Source of the DNA: Ruegeria sp. Alg231-54
Lineage (GTDB): Bacteria > Pseudomonadota > Alphaproteobacteria > Rhodobacterales > Rhodobacteraceae
Length of the DNA: 64,000 nucleotides
NCBI RefSeq assembly: GCF_900143525.1
Contig: NZ_FREZ01000007.1
Location: forward strand, 172,324 to 236,323
Direction of reading: 5' to 3'
In this document: piece after piece, positions 8,620 through 18,226 of the stretch
How the letters are laid out: each line of letters opens with the position of its first letter
Position numbering within the stretch: position 1 is the stretch's first letter
Position numbers and translations under genes: made by a program
The notes under the pieces: model-generated
The model's database searches: none
Told to the model about the DNA's origin: nothing
What the model saw: the letters and a program-made list of their open reading frames with translations, nothing else

Positions 8620-10565
8620 GCGCGGTCCTTTTCATCAGGTCGCGCTTTGGGGCGGCGGTCGCCCTCAAGCCGTTTTTGTTGTTCCTTGATGCGGTCACGA
8701 TCTGCAACCGGATAAGCCTCAAGCGGTGGGGTGCCGTTGTACAGAGCCTGCAGCATGATGTCCCGCGCGACCGGGGCCGCTGCCTTGGATCCGCCACCGC
8801 CGTGTTCCACCACTACTGCCACGGCGTATTTCGGATTGTCGTACGGCGCATAGCTGACGAACAGCGCGTGGTCGCGCCGTTCCCACGGCAGGTCTTCGTT
8901 GCGGATTACGCCAGCCGCGCGTTCGGCCTTGGTGATGTTGCGCACCTGGCTGGTCCCTGTCTTACCGGCCATGCGGAATTCATCATTGATGATGCGGCTG
9001 CGATAGGCGGTGCCGGCCCTGTCGTTTGAGACCGAGAACATCGCTTTGCGCACCTGATTCAGGTTGTACGGATTGACGTCCAGCGGCTCACCCGCGCCTG
9101 ATGGTTCCTCGACGCCATTGACGGACCTCACCAGACGGGGCGTCACGGCCCGGCCCGTGGCGATCCTTGCCGTCATGACTGCAAGCTGAAGGGGCGAGGC
9201 CAGCATGAACCCTTGCCCGATCGAGGCATTCGCCGTGTCGCCTACCAGCCAGCCTTCGCCATGGACCCGCTCTTTCCATTTCTGGTTGGGCGCCAAACCG
9301 GCAGCGACAGCTGACATCGGGATGTCGTGTTTGACGCCCAGTCCGAACTTGCGCGCCATTTCCGAGATTTTGTCGATGCCGGTACGCACCGCGACATCGT
9401 AATAGTAGACGTCGCAGCTGCGCTTTAGTGACAAGTTAAGATCCACTGTCCCATGCCCGCCGCGCTTCCAGCAGTGGAAGCGGCGGCTACCGACCTTCAG
9501 GTGCCCTGGGCAATAGACGGTGTTGCCGGGGCTAACCACTCCGGCCTCAAGCGCGGCAAGAGCGGTGATCATCTTGAAGGTCGAACCCGGCGGGTAGGTG
9601 CCTTGAACCGTCTTGTTGGCCAGCGGGCGGTAGTTATTTTCAGTCAATGCCCGGTAATCCGCGACCGATATCCCGCGCACGAACAGGTTCGGGTCGAAAC
9701 TGGGGGCAGAACTGATGGCCCGGATATCCCCGGTTTCGCAGTCGATGACGACGGCAGCCGCGCTTTCACCGGCCAAGCGCGCCTGGGCGTATTGCTGCAG
9801 ATCCGCATCAACGGACAATTGCAGATCGGCCCCGGCCTCGCCTTCTTGCCGGTCAAGCTCGCGCATGATGCGGCCTGTGGCGTTGACCTCGACACGTTTT
9901 GCGCCGGCTTTCCCGCGCAGGGTGATTTCCTGTTTGGACTCCAGTCCGACCTTGCCGATTTGGAACCGGGGGATACGCAACACCGGTTCGGGATCTTCGA
10001 TCAGGCTGAGGTCATAGTCACTGACCGGCCCGACATAACCAACTACATGAGCGAAATCCTCGTAGCGGGGATACTGACGGGCCATGCCCACTTCGGGCGT
10101 AACGCCAGGTAGGGCGGGCGCATTGACAGCGACCTTGGAGATATCCTCCCACGTGACCTGATCGGCCAGCGTGACTGGCAGGAACGGAGCAGAGCGACGC
10201 ATCTCGGTCTTGGCGCGATTAATCTCTTCCTGAGTCAGCGGGATAAGTTCTGAAAGTTTGGCGATGACTTTGTCGACGTCGCCCGCATCTTCACGGACCA
10301 TAACAATACGATAGGACTGCGTGTTTTGTCCGATGATCTGGCCGTTGCGGTCATAGATGCGCCCGCGCGTTGGCGGGATCAGACGAATGTTGATCCGGTT
10401 TTCTTCGGCCAGCAGGCGGTACTCGTCAGCCTGATCCACTTGCATAAAGCGCATTCGCGCTGCCAGGCCACCGATAAACGCAGTCTGCAACCCACCCAGG
10501 ATCAACGCGCGGCGCGGTAGGCGTTTGTAGGCCAGTCCTTGCGCTTTGGGATTCCGTTGTTTCAT
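8616..10565 (-). CDS. mrdA: Penicillin-binding protein 2 (elongation-specific transpeptidase)
   Basis: Class B PBP that cross-links peptidoglycan during cylindrical growth. The frame is open further upstream, but the ATG at 10565 (protein MKQRNPKAQ...) overlaps the mreD stop and precedes the single N-terminal membrane helix, giving 649 residues, the usual size. The PBP dimerisation domain (PTRGRIYDRNGQII) is followed by the transpeptidase domain with the serine motif PGSTFK, the SCDV element and KTGTS. The C-terminal tail is rich in charged residues (RRPKARPDEKDRA). It lies between mreD and rodA with overlaps on both sides. Confidence 0.96.
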   Translation of the reverse strand: MKQRNPKAQGLAYKRLPRRALILGGLQTAFIGGLAARMRFMQVDQADEYRLLAEENRINIRLIPPTRGRIYDRNGQIIGQNTQSYRIVMVREDAGDVDKVIAKLSELIPLTQEEINRAKTEMRRSAPFLPVTLADQVTWEDISKVAVNAPALPGVTPEVGMARQYPRYEDFAHVVGYVGPVSDYDLSLIEDPEPVLRIPRFQIGKVGLESKQEITLRGKAGAKRVEVNATGRIMRELDRQEGEAGADLQLSVDADLQQYAQARLAGESAAAVVIDCETGDIRAISSAPSFDPNLFVRGISVADYRALTENNYRPLANKTVQGTYPPGSTFKMITALAALEAGVVSPGNTVYCPGHLKVGSRRFHCWKRGGHGTVDLNLSLKRSCDVYYYDVAVRTGIDKISEMARKFGLGVKHDIPMSAVAAGLAPNQKWKERVHGEGWLVGDTANASIGQGFMLASPLQLAVMTARIATGRAVTPRLVRSVNGVEEPSGAGEPLDVNPYNLNQVRKAMFSVSNDRAGTAYRSRIINDEFRMAGKTGTSQVRNITKAERAAGVIRNEDLPWERRDHALFVSYAPYDNPKYAVAVVVEHGGGGSKAAAPVARDIMLQALYNGTPPLEAYPVADRDRIKEQQKRLEGDRRPKARPDEKDRA

Positions 10566-11098
10566 GCCCGGGCCCCTCTTGTGCCAGGGTCCGACACTGA
10601 CACGCGCCGAACGCCAAGCACATTCTGGCTGAGAAGAACGACCAGAGGATAAACCGCAATTGTCAGAACCACTTGTATCACCACAGGACCCAACGCTGCT
10701 TGCTGTACCGACAGAATAGCAAGAACAACGCGGTTCAAAATGAAAATTCCCGCAATCACCACAGCGGCCGTTGTCCATTCAGCCATAAACCCGGCGTCGC
10801 GCATTCCGGGCGCGGCTGAGCGCAGATACGCCGATCCTAAAACCACAAGTGCTGCCAGCAGGCCCGGAGGTCGTTGCAGCAGCAAATCGGCCATCAGCAT
10901 CACCGCAGCAACCAGAAAAATGGGAACGTATTCCGGTCGGCGAAGAACCCAGGCGAACGTTAACGCAATAAGCATGTCCGGAAACGGCCACCGGTCCGGT
11001 TGTGTATCCAGAGGCAGAAGATGCAGGAACATAATTAGTAACGCCAGAAACACGTACAAACAGCGTTTGAGCCAAAGATGCGAGGTTTGCCTATCCAT
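10562..11098 (-). CDS. mreD: Rod-shape membrane protein MreD
   Basis: Small integral membrane protein of the elongasome, 178 residues with about five hydrophobic helices and few other features, as usual for MreD. The assignment rests on hydropathy, length and position between mreC and mrdA. The start overlaps the mreC stop by 8 bp and the stop overlaps the mrdA start by 4 bp. Confidence 0.88.
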   Translation of the reverse strand: MDRQTSHLWLKRCLYVFLALLIMFLHLLPLDTQPDRWPFPDMLIALTFAWVLRRPEYVPIFLVAAVMLMADLLLQRPPGLLAALVVLGSAYLRSAAPGMRDAGFMAEWTTAAVVIAGIFILNRVVLAILSVQQAALGPVVIQVVLTIAVYPLVVLLSQNVLGVRRVSVSDPGTRGARA

Positions 11099-11993
11099 CG
11101 CCGACCTCCGGCGGGGTCAGGGCGGCCTCGGGTTGCCGTGGACCCACGATGCCGCCCGGATCCGAGATCACCGGGGCCAAGTGGAAGCGCAGAACGCGAA
11201 GGAACTCTAGCCGTTCGAAATCTGCGGATAGACGCACCCGCAAACGCCCACCAGGGTCTTCGGTGATCTGCCCGATCAGCAGCCCTCCGGGGAACACGCC
11301 GCCATCACCCGAGGTTACCACGCGGTCGCCCGGACGTACCAGTTCGCGGTTTTCCAGAAACTCCACCGATGGGGATTGGGTATTGTCGCCGGTGATCAGG
11401 GCGGTTTGGCCAGACGGTTGAATTGTGGCCGGTATAGCGCTGGATGCATCTGTCATCAGGATGACACGCGCGGTGTCGGGGCCAACGCCCGAGATGCGGC
11501 CGACCACGCCAATCCCGTCCATGGTGGCCCAGCCGTCCCTGATCCCGTCTCTCTCACCCACGTTCAGCAGGACCGACTGGCGGAAGGGCGAGCCGCTATC
11601 GGCCATGACCACCCCGGTGATATAGGTCAGGCGCGGATCAAGACGCACATTGTTCAGATCCAATAGGCGGGCATTTTCCTGTTCCAGCTGTAGCGCGGCC
11701 TCTTTCCAGGCACGCATGATACGCAATTCGCTGCGCAATTCCTGGTTCTGATCACTCAGTCGTTGATAACTTTGGAAATCGCGCACCAGATTGACGGCAG
11801 CGGTGACCGGAACCATGGCCCATTCCATCGACGGCACAACACTGTCCACGACCTGTGCGCGAAACCGTTCCACACGCGGGCTGTCGATCCGCCAGATCAG
11901 AAAGATGCCTAGCAGACACAACACAACAATCCCCAGCAGCAGGCGGCGCAAGGGGGTTGTGTATTCATCGCGCTGTGATCGGTCTTTTGCCAC
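11091..11993 (-). CDS. mreC: Rod-shape protein MreC
   Basis: Periplasmic elongasome scaffold anchored by one N-terminal helix (LLLGIVVLCLLGIFLIW), then a coiled coil (about residues 70-115, LSDQNQELRSELRIMRAW) and the paired beta-barrel MreC domain (VMADSGSPFRQSVLLNVGERDGI kept here only as a landmark near residues 130-150; DRVVTSGDGGVFPGGLLIG near 225). MreC activates PBP2 in known systems. It begins 59 bp after the mreB stop, the largest gap in this operon. Confidence 0.94.
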   Translation of the reverse strand: MAKDRSQRDEYTTPLRRLLLGIVVLCLLGIFLIWRIDSPRVERFRAQVVDSVVPSMEWAMVPVTAAVNLVRDFQSYQRLSDQNQELRSELRIMRAWKEAALQLEQENARLLDLNNVRLDPRLTYITGVVMADSGSPFRQSVLLNVGERDGIRDGWATMDGIGVVGRISGVGPDTARVILMTDASSAIPATIQPSGQTALITGDNTQSPSVEFLENRELVRPGDRVVTSGDGGVFPGGLLIGQITEDPGGRLRVRLSADFERLEFLRVLRFHLAPVISDPGGIVGPRQPEAALTPPEVGDG

Positions 11994-12052
11994 AGGACTC
12001 CTTCCCGTGCTGCTCGTGCCGAATTTACCCTATGTGGTAAAGGGTGCGCGCC

Positions 12053-13120
<1,068 letters not shown>

Positions 13121-13254
13121 TCAGTTTTCTACTGCCCGCGACTCGACGGTTCCGGGACGGATGACTTATAGGGTGCCAACTCGCCCGGTAAAAGGGCTGA
13201 TTCCGCGACAATCAGCACCTTTCCGCCTTAATTGCAGGGACTTTAGAAGGCATC

Positions 13255-14046
13255 ATGCTCTCATATCAACATATTTACCACGCAGGTAACCTTGCGGACG
13301 TCCATAAGCACGCAATTTTGGCAGAAACGTTGGCCTATCTGACCCAAAAAGACAAACCGCTGAGCTACATCGAAACCCATTCGGGGCGGGGGTTGTACCA
13401 GTTGGACTCGGATCAAGCCGTTCAGACCGGTGAAGCAGCTGTGGGAATTGAACGTGCGTTGACTGAAGGCTGGTTTGACGCCGACCATCCCCTGAGCAGG
13501 GCCATTGTCGCTGTGCATGATCGGTATGGCAAAACGGCGTATCCGGGGTCGCCCTTGATCGCGGCGAACCTGCTGCGTCCGCAGGACAAGATGCATCTTG
13601 CTGAATTGCATCCGCAGGAATACCGGGCGCTGTCTGACGCCATGATCACGACCGGGGCCCGGACCTATAGGCAGGATGGCTTTGAACTGGCCCAATCTCT
13701 GCTGCCGCCAACGCCGCGCCGTGGCGTTTTGCTGATTGATCCAAGTTATGAGGTCAAATCCGATTATGACAGACTGCCCGGCATCATCGCATCGCTGAAT
13801 CGGAAATGGAATGTGGGTGTGATCGCGCTGTGGTATCCGATACTGGCCAATGGACGGCATCAGGCCATGCGCGACGCTTTGGCGAAACGGGATTTCGCCA
13901 AGGTTCTGCACCACGAGGTCCACTTTCCGGCCGCGCGTGAAGGGCACGGTATGGTTGGATCGGGAATGTTTGTAGTGAACGCGCCCTATGGTCTGAACGA
14001 GTGCGCCGAAACGTTGGACGGCCTGTTCGGCAAACTGCGCGGATGA
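13255..14046 (+). CDS. rlmJ: 23S rRNA (adenine(2030)-N6)-methyltransferase RlmJ
   Basis: Methylates A2030 of 23S rRNA with S-adenosylmethionine. The 263-residue protein begins MLSYQHIYHAGNLADVHKH, the hallmark of RlmJ, has a SAM-binding ETHSGRGLY segment near residue 41 and the catalytic LLIDPSYE near residue 160 (D/N-P-P-Y/F-like motif, here DPSYE). Divergent from mreB. No other gene shares the transcript. Confidence 0.93.
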   Translation: MLSYQHIYHAGNLADVHKHAILAETLAYLTQKDKPLSYIETHSGRGLYQLDSDQAVQTGEAAVGIERALTEGWFDADHPLSRAIVAVHDRYGKTAYPGSPLIAANLLRPQDKMHLAELHPQEYRALSDAMITTGARTYRQDGFELAQSLLPPTPRRGVLLIDPSYEVKSDYDRLPGIIASLNRKWNVGVIALWYPILANGRHQAMRDALAKRDFAKVLHHEVHFPAAREGHGMVGSGMFVVNAPYGLNECAETLDGLFGKLRG

Positions 14047-14139
14047 GCAATCAGTGATCACATGGGGTTTTCCCAAAGTATGCCACGCAGGAGAAAAATC
14101 TGCTGTGACAGCAATGGACTTGCAGGAGAAACCGTTTTT

Positions 14140-14170
14140 TCACCGCCGGGACCTTGATTTCCGGCGGTGA
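14140..14170. repeat. 10-bp inverted repeat downstream of rlmJ
   Basis: TCACCGCCGG (14140-14149) and CCGGCGGTGA (14161-14170) form a perfect stem with an 11-nt loop. The T-run lies before the left arm (14135-14140), so it is not a canonical intrinsic terminator for either strand. It could be an operator or structured RNA for the next gene. Confidence 0.6.
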
Positions 14171-14222
14171 TCTCGTAAATAAACTGTCATGCATGACAAT
14201 AAGCGGGAATCGGATTGCTTCG

Positions 14223-15121
14223 ATGGACTTCCTAAGCCGCCATATCAGTGACTTTCATCTGAATTACTGGGAAACCTTGATTGACGATTGGTTCTTCGTT
14301 TTCGCCATGGCCTTTCTGGCCTTCGAATTGATCCGATACGCAGTCGTCAAAAAGCTGAACTGGCAGATGATGGGTGACACCGTCACCAATTTCATTACGC
14401 TCGTTTTCTTTATCAGTATCAGCTTTGTTCTGTTGGCTGGTTTCTATATCGGGCCTATGTCTGGGCTTCGCAATTTGCCGTGTTCGATATTCCGACAACA
14501 TGGGCTTCGTTCATCATCGTGCTGATCCTTGCAGACCTGGCCTATTACTGGGAGCATCGGATTCTGCACCGGATCAACTTCCTCTGGGCAACGCATTCGG
14601 TTCACCATAGCTCTCCCTTCTTCAATATATCAGTGGCTTATCGCCATGGTCCGCTGGATGGCTTCTGGCCGTTGTTTTTCCACTTGCCGCTTGTGCTTTT
14701 GGGGTTCAACCCATTCATGGTGCTGGTCGCGGAACTGCTGGTGCAGCTGTATCAGACGGCCCTGCATACCGAAGTTATCAAAAAGCTGTGGCGCCCGATT
14801 GAATACATCTTCAACACGCCGTCGCATCACCGCGTTCACCATGGATCAAACCCGAAATACCTGGACAAGAACTATGCCGGGATTCTGATCATCTGGGACC
14901 GCATGTTCGGAACGTTCGAGGAAGAAAAGGAAGAGGTGGTCTATGGCCTCGTCAAACCGATCGACTCGATCAATCCCTTCGTCGCCTTCCTTCACGGCTT
15001 TGCCCGCCTGTTCAAGGATGTCCGGAACATGCCGGGGTTCGGCAACAAGCTGGGTGTTTTCTTCGGACCTCCGGGCTGGCAGCCAAAGAACGGTCGTAAA
15101 CAGAGTAAACCCGCTAAGTAA
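14223..15121 (+). pseudogene. Sterol desaturase / fatty acid hydroxylase family protein, frame broken
   Basis: Membrane di-iron oxygenase of the fatty-acid-hydroxylase superfamily. The first part is read in one frame from about 14223 (MDFLSRHISDFHLNYWETL, two membrane helices) to 14450. The remainder, YVWASQFAVFDIPTTWASF onward, is in the next frame to 15121. One extra G in the GGG at 14451-14453 would join the two as ...GFYIGAYVW. The histidine motifs are intact: YYWEHRILHR, HSVHHSS and HHRVHHG. Either a real inactivating deletion or a homopolymer sequence error. A DUF2141 gene follows 18 bp later. The start codon is a choice; ATG 14190 is also in frame. Confidence 0.8.
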
Positions 15122-15139
15122 GGCGTAGGAGCGCAAAAG

Positions 15140-15637
15140 ATGCCAAACAACACACAACGCATCGTGGCGGCCATCGTGACGGCAGGTCTGTTTGTCGGAG
15201 GCGCCTGGGTCGCCTCGGGGTTCACCACAGATATTGACCAAGCAGCGGCTTCCACCACAGGGACCTCGCAAGACAAGGGTCTGACCGTCAATCTGCACGG
15301 TGCGCGGAGCACCAAGGGCAACGTGATTGTCATGGCCTTTGACCAGGCGACAGCCTTCGACAACATGGATTACACCAAAGCTGCTGGTTATCTTGAAGCA
15401 CCAGCGTCCGAGGACCCGCTCCGCTTCGACTTTCACGACCTCGACAGCGGGTATTTTGCTGTTATCGCGTTTCACGACGAAAACGGGGATTATGATCTGA
15501 ACTATGACGCGAACTTCATACCAACTGAAGGGTATGCAGTATCGGGGCTGAACGATCTCAACGACACGCCGGTGTATGACTACTCGTTGATCGGGACAGA
15601 AAAGCCAGCAGATCTGACCTTGTTCTATTGGCCGTAA
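15140..15637 (+). CDS. DUF2141 domain protein, exported
   Basis: 165 residues: an N-terminal hydrophobic segment (VAAIVTAGLFVGGAWVASG, signal peptide or anchor), then a DUF2141 domain (about residues 50-163) with the family pattern GNVIVMAFDQ, FHDLDSGYFAVIAFHDEN and GDYDLNYDANFIPTEGY. Function of the family is unknown; members are secreted beta-sandwich-like proteins. It follows the desaturase-family gene closely and is preceded by a GTAGGAG ribosome site, so the two probably form one transcript, which ends at the strong terminator 24 bp downstream. Confidence 0.85.
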   Translation: MPNNTQRIVAAIVTAGLFVGGAWVASGFTTDIDQAAASTTGTSQDKGLTVNLHGARSTKGNVIVMAFDQATAFDNMDYTKAAGYLEAPASEDPLRFDFHDLDSGYFAVIAFHDENGDYDLNYDANFIPTEGYAVSGLNDLNDTPVYDYSLIGTEKPADLTLFYWP

Positions 15638-15660
15638 TGCGACTGGAGATAATAGAGAAG

Positions 15661-15690
15661 GGGCGGTCGACAATCGACCGCCTCTTTTTT
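15661..15690 (+). terminator. Intrinsic terminator after the DUF2141 gene
   Basis: GGCGGTCGA and TCGACCGCC pair over 9 bp around a CAA loop (15662-15682), followed by TCTTTTTT. It stands between two convergent genes and ends the + strand transcript; leuA from the other side stops at 15693. Confidence 0.92.
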
Positions 15691-15692
15691 GT

Positions 15693-17267
15693 TCAAGTGA
15701 GATCTTTGTAGCTGATTTCCCGGGTGTCAGCGCCCGGGCCCGCCTTTTGACGGCGCACGATCAGGCGGTTCAGCGCGTGGATATACGCCTTGGCCGAGGC
15801 CACGACTGTATCGGTGTTGGCGGATTGGCCGGTTGCGATCATGCCGTCCTCTTCCAGACGCACCGATACCGTGGCCTGCGCGTCCGTACCTTCGGTCACG
15901 GCGTGCACCTGATAAAGCTGCAGATGCGCCGTATTCGGATGCACAACTCGAATGGCGCGGAAGGCAGCGTCGACCGGGCCGTCGCCTTGTTCAGTGGCGA
16001 TGATTTCCTTGCCGCCTACTTCCATCTCGATGGTGGCTTCGGCCTTGCCGACGGTTCCGCAGGTAACCTTCATCGAAACCAGTTGCAGGTGATCGTTGCC
16101 GTCGTCATCATCCAGCGTCATCAACGCGATCAGATCGTCGTCGAACACTTCTTTCTTACGGTCGGCCAGTTCCTTGAACCGAACGAAAATGTCCTTGAGC
16201 TGGTTGTCACCAACCTCATAACCCAGCGTGTTCAGCTTATCACGCAGCGCCGCACGGCCCGAGTGCTTGCCCAGCGGCAAAGACGTGCCGGACAGACCGA
16301 TGTCTTCCGGGCGCATGATCTCAAAGTTTTCGCGGTTCTTCAGCATGCCGTCCTGATGGATACCGCTTTCATGCGCGAAGGCGTTCTTGCCGACGATGGC
16401 TTTGTTGAACTGCACGTTGAAGCCCGACACCGTCGCGACCCGGCGCGAGATATGCATGATCTTGGTCGTGTCGATGCCGGTGTTCCAGGGCATGATGTCA
16501 TTGCGTGTACGCAGTGCCATCACCACCTCTTCCAGCGCGGTGTTGCCGGCGCGTTCGCCAAGGCCGTTGATGGTACATTCAATCTGACGAGCACCACCCG
16601 CAACGGCAGCCAGCGAGTTCGCGGTCGCCAGGCCGAGGTCGTTGTGGCAGTGGGTCGCGAAGACCACCTCATCCGCGCCCGGAACCGTTTCGATCAGACG
16701 TTTGATCAGATCAGCAGACTCCATCGGTGCCGTGTAGCCGACCGTGTCAGGAATGTTGATCGTTGTCGCACCGGCCTTGATCGCAATCTCGATCACGCGG
16801 CAGAGGTAATCCCACTCGGTCCGCGTAGCATCCATCGGCGACCACTGCACGTTTTCGCACAGATTGCGCGCATGGCTGACCGTTTCGTGGATTTTGTCGG
16901 CCATTTCGTCCTGTGTCAGGTTCGGGATGGCACGGTGCAGCGGTGAGGTGCCGATGAAGGTGTGGATGCGGCTTTTGCCAGCATGTTTCACAGCTTCCCA
17001 ACAGCGGTCGATATCGGCGAAATTGGCGCGGGCCAAGCCGCAGATTCGGCTGTTCTTTGACCGTTCGGCAATTTCGGATACGGCCTTGAAGTCACCTTCG
17101 GAGGCAATTGGGAACCCCGCTTCGATGATATCGACGCCCATGTCGTCCAACAGCTGGGCAATCTCCAGCTTTTCCGAATGGGTCATAGTTGCGCCGGGGC
17201 TTTGCTCGCCATCGCGCAGGGTTGTGTCAAAGATCAAGACGCGGTCTTGGTCGGTCACGTTGGTCAT
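15693..17267 (-). CDS. leuA: 2-isopropylmalate synthase
   Basis: First committed step of leucine synthesis: acetyl-CoA plus 2-oxoisovalerate to 2-isopropylmalate. The 524-residue protein has the HMGL-like TIM barrel with catalytic/metal segment FDTTLRDGEQSPGA (residues 13-26), metal ligands His206 and His208 in ATHCHNDLG, the GLGERAGN motif and a C-terminal allosteric LeuA domain (from about residue 390), so leucine feedback is expected. The start lies downstream of a Leu/Ile-rich leader peptide and inverted repeats. The ribosome site is a purine-rich AAGAAAGAGA stretch. Confidence 0.97.
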   Translation of the reverse strand: MTNVTDQDRVLIFDTTLRDGEQSPGATMTHSEKLEIAQLLDDMGVDIIEAGFPIASEGDFKAVSEIAERSKNSRICGLARANFADIDRCWEAVKHAGKSRIHTFIGTSPLHRAIPNLTQDEMADKIHETVSHARNLCENVQWSPMDATRTEWDYLCRVIEIAIKAGATTINIPDTVGYTAPMESADLIKRLIETVPGADEVVFATHCHNDLGLATANSLAAVAGGARQIECTINGLGERAGNTALEEVVMALRTRNDIMPWNTGIDTTKIMHISRRVATVSGFNVQFNKAIVGKNAFAHESGIHQDGMLKNRENFEIMRPEDIGLSGTSLPLGKHSGRAALRDKLNTLGYEVGDNQLKDIFVRFKELADRKKEVFDDDLIALMTLDDDDGNDHLQLVSMKVTCGTVGKAEATIEMEVGGKEIIATEQGDGPVDAAFRAIRVVHPNTAHLQLYQVHAVTEGTDAQATVSVRLEEDGMIATGQSANTDTVVASAKAYIHALNRLIVRRQKAGPGADTREISYKDLT

Positions 17268-17301
17268 GGGATTCTCTTTCTTCTTCTGTCCTAAAGCCTA
17301 T

Positions 17302-17353
17302 GGCGCGCGGGCGTCCTCCTCTGAGCGGGCGCGCCGGATGGCACGCTCAGAGG
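17302..17353 (-). promoter_or_regulatory. Alternative RNA hairpins in the leuA leader
   Basis: Two interleaved inverted repeats. Arms 17344-17353 and 17318-17327 are a perfect 10-bp match (CCTCTGAGCG / CGCTCAGAGG), with the leader-peptide stop inside the first arm. Arms 17329-17335 and 17302-17308 (GGCGCGC / GCGCGCC) form a second stem. Because the stems interleave they are mutually exclusive, as in amino-acid attenuators. No U-run follows either stem, so if this regulates leuA it may act on translation or with Rho rather than by an intrinsic terminator. Confidence 0.6.
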
Positions 17354-17451
17354 CGGATTAGGATCAGTAGGCCACGCAGAGACGCACCGCGAAGGGCGGT
17401 GTCGGCAATCATGATATCTGCGCGGTTGATCATGGGGTTGAGGTTATACAT
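17347..17451 (-). CDS. Putative leuA leader peptide (34 aa)
   Basis: Short reading frame ending GASLRGLLILIRL just before the leuA hairpins. The last seven residues hold four Leu and two Ile, including two CTA codons, which are rare in such GC-rich genomes; this fits a ribosome-stalling leader for leucine/isoleucine supply. Start uncertain: ATGs at 17451, 17433 and 17412 are all in frame, and none has a clear ribosome site. Leader-peptide control of leuA is known in several alphaproteobacteria. Confidence 0.65.
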   Translation of the reverse strand: MYNLNPMINRADIMIADTALRGASLRGLLILIRL

Positions 17452-17555
17452 CGCGCGGTGGGAATGAAAAGAACGAATTTTCCTCCGGCATATGAAGAGA
17501 TTTCTTTTTTCCCACATGTGTTGATCACGCATTGCCGACGGCTAGTTCAACCCGC

Positions 17556-18221
17556 ATGGAAACAGCACTTATCATCGGCGCCTCGGGTGGGATCGGAGGT
17601 GCAATTGCCAACCGGCTTCGGCAACAGTCGGTCGACGTCACCACATTGTCCCGGTCACAGGACGGATTTGATTTGACCGACCCCGAGATCGTAGATCGGA
17701 CGCTGGCGGGCGTTTCCGGTCCGTTCGACCTGATCCTGGTCGCGACTGGCGCTCTTGAGGTTAATGGTGCCACCCCCGAGAAAACCATCAGACTGCTATC
17801 CGCGCCGGCGATGATGGATCAGTTCGCGCTGAATTCGGTCGGACCTGCGTTAGTTCTTGCGCATGCCGCGCGCTTGCTGCCGCGCGACCGGCGCGCCGTC
17901 CTTGCCGTTTTGTCTGCACGCGTGGGGTCGATTGGTGACAACCGGCTTGGTGGATGGATCAGCTATCGGGCGTCCAAGGCGGCGCTGAACCAGATTGTCC
18001 GCACATCCGCGATCGAGCTTGCCCGGAGCCATAAACAGGCGATCTGCGTCGCCTTGCACCCCGGTACGGTCACGACAGCATTCACCCGGAAATATGTCGG
18101 GCGGCACCCAGCGGTTGCGCCTGATGAGGCCGCTGGGAACTTGCTAGCCGTCGCAGCCGCCTTGGACCCTGTTGATACGGGTGGGTTTTTTGACTGGGCT
18201 GGAAAGCCAGTACCCTGGTAG
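17556..18221 (+). CDS. SDR family oxidoreductase (CsgA/C-factor-like)
   Basis: Short-chain dehydrogenase, 221 residues. The N-terminal nucleotide loop is IIGASGGIGGAI (TGxxxGxG type), an ATGALEV segment follows, and the active site is YRASKAAL near residue 140 with the Ser in the preceding strand (VLSARVGSI). METALIIG is chosen as the start because it sits right before the first Rossmann strand; an upstream TTG is in frame. Cofactor and substrate are unknown. It converges with the MORN gene, 5 bp apart. Confidence 0.85.
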   Translation: METALIIGASGGIGGAIANRLRQQSVDVTTLSRSQDGFDLTDPEIVDRTLAGVSGPFDLILVATGALEVNGATPEKTIRLLSAPAMMDQFALNSVGPALVLAHAARLLPRDRRAVLAVLSARVGSIGDNRLGGWISYRASKAALNQIVRTSAIELARSHKQAICVALHPGTVTTAFTRKYVGRHPAVAPDEAAGNLLAVAAALDPVDTGGFFDWAGKPVPW

Positions 18222-18226
18222 CTTGA

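Noticed and set aside
14135..14170. Intrinsic terminator after rlmJ
   Set aside because: The stem is perfect but the T-run precedes it on the + strand and becomes an A-run on the other, so neither direction has the terminator layout.
15747..16946. 399-codon open frame on the + strand
   Set aside because: Lies wholly antisense to leuA; His/Arg/Val-rich shadow with no family.
17302..17353. Classical intrinsic-terminator attenuator for leuA
   Set aside because: The stems are present, but no U-run follows either, so only a leader structure is claimed, not a terminator.
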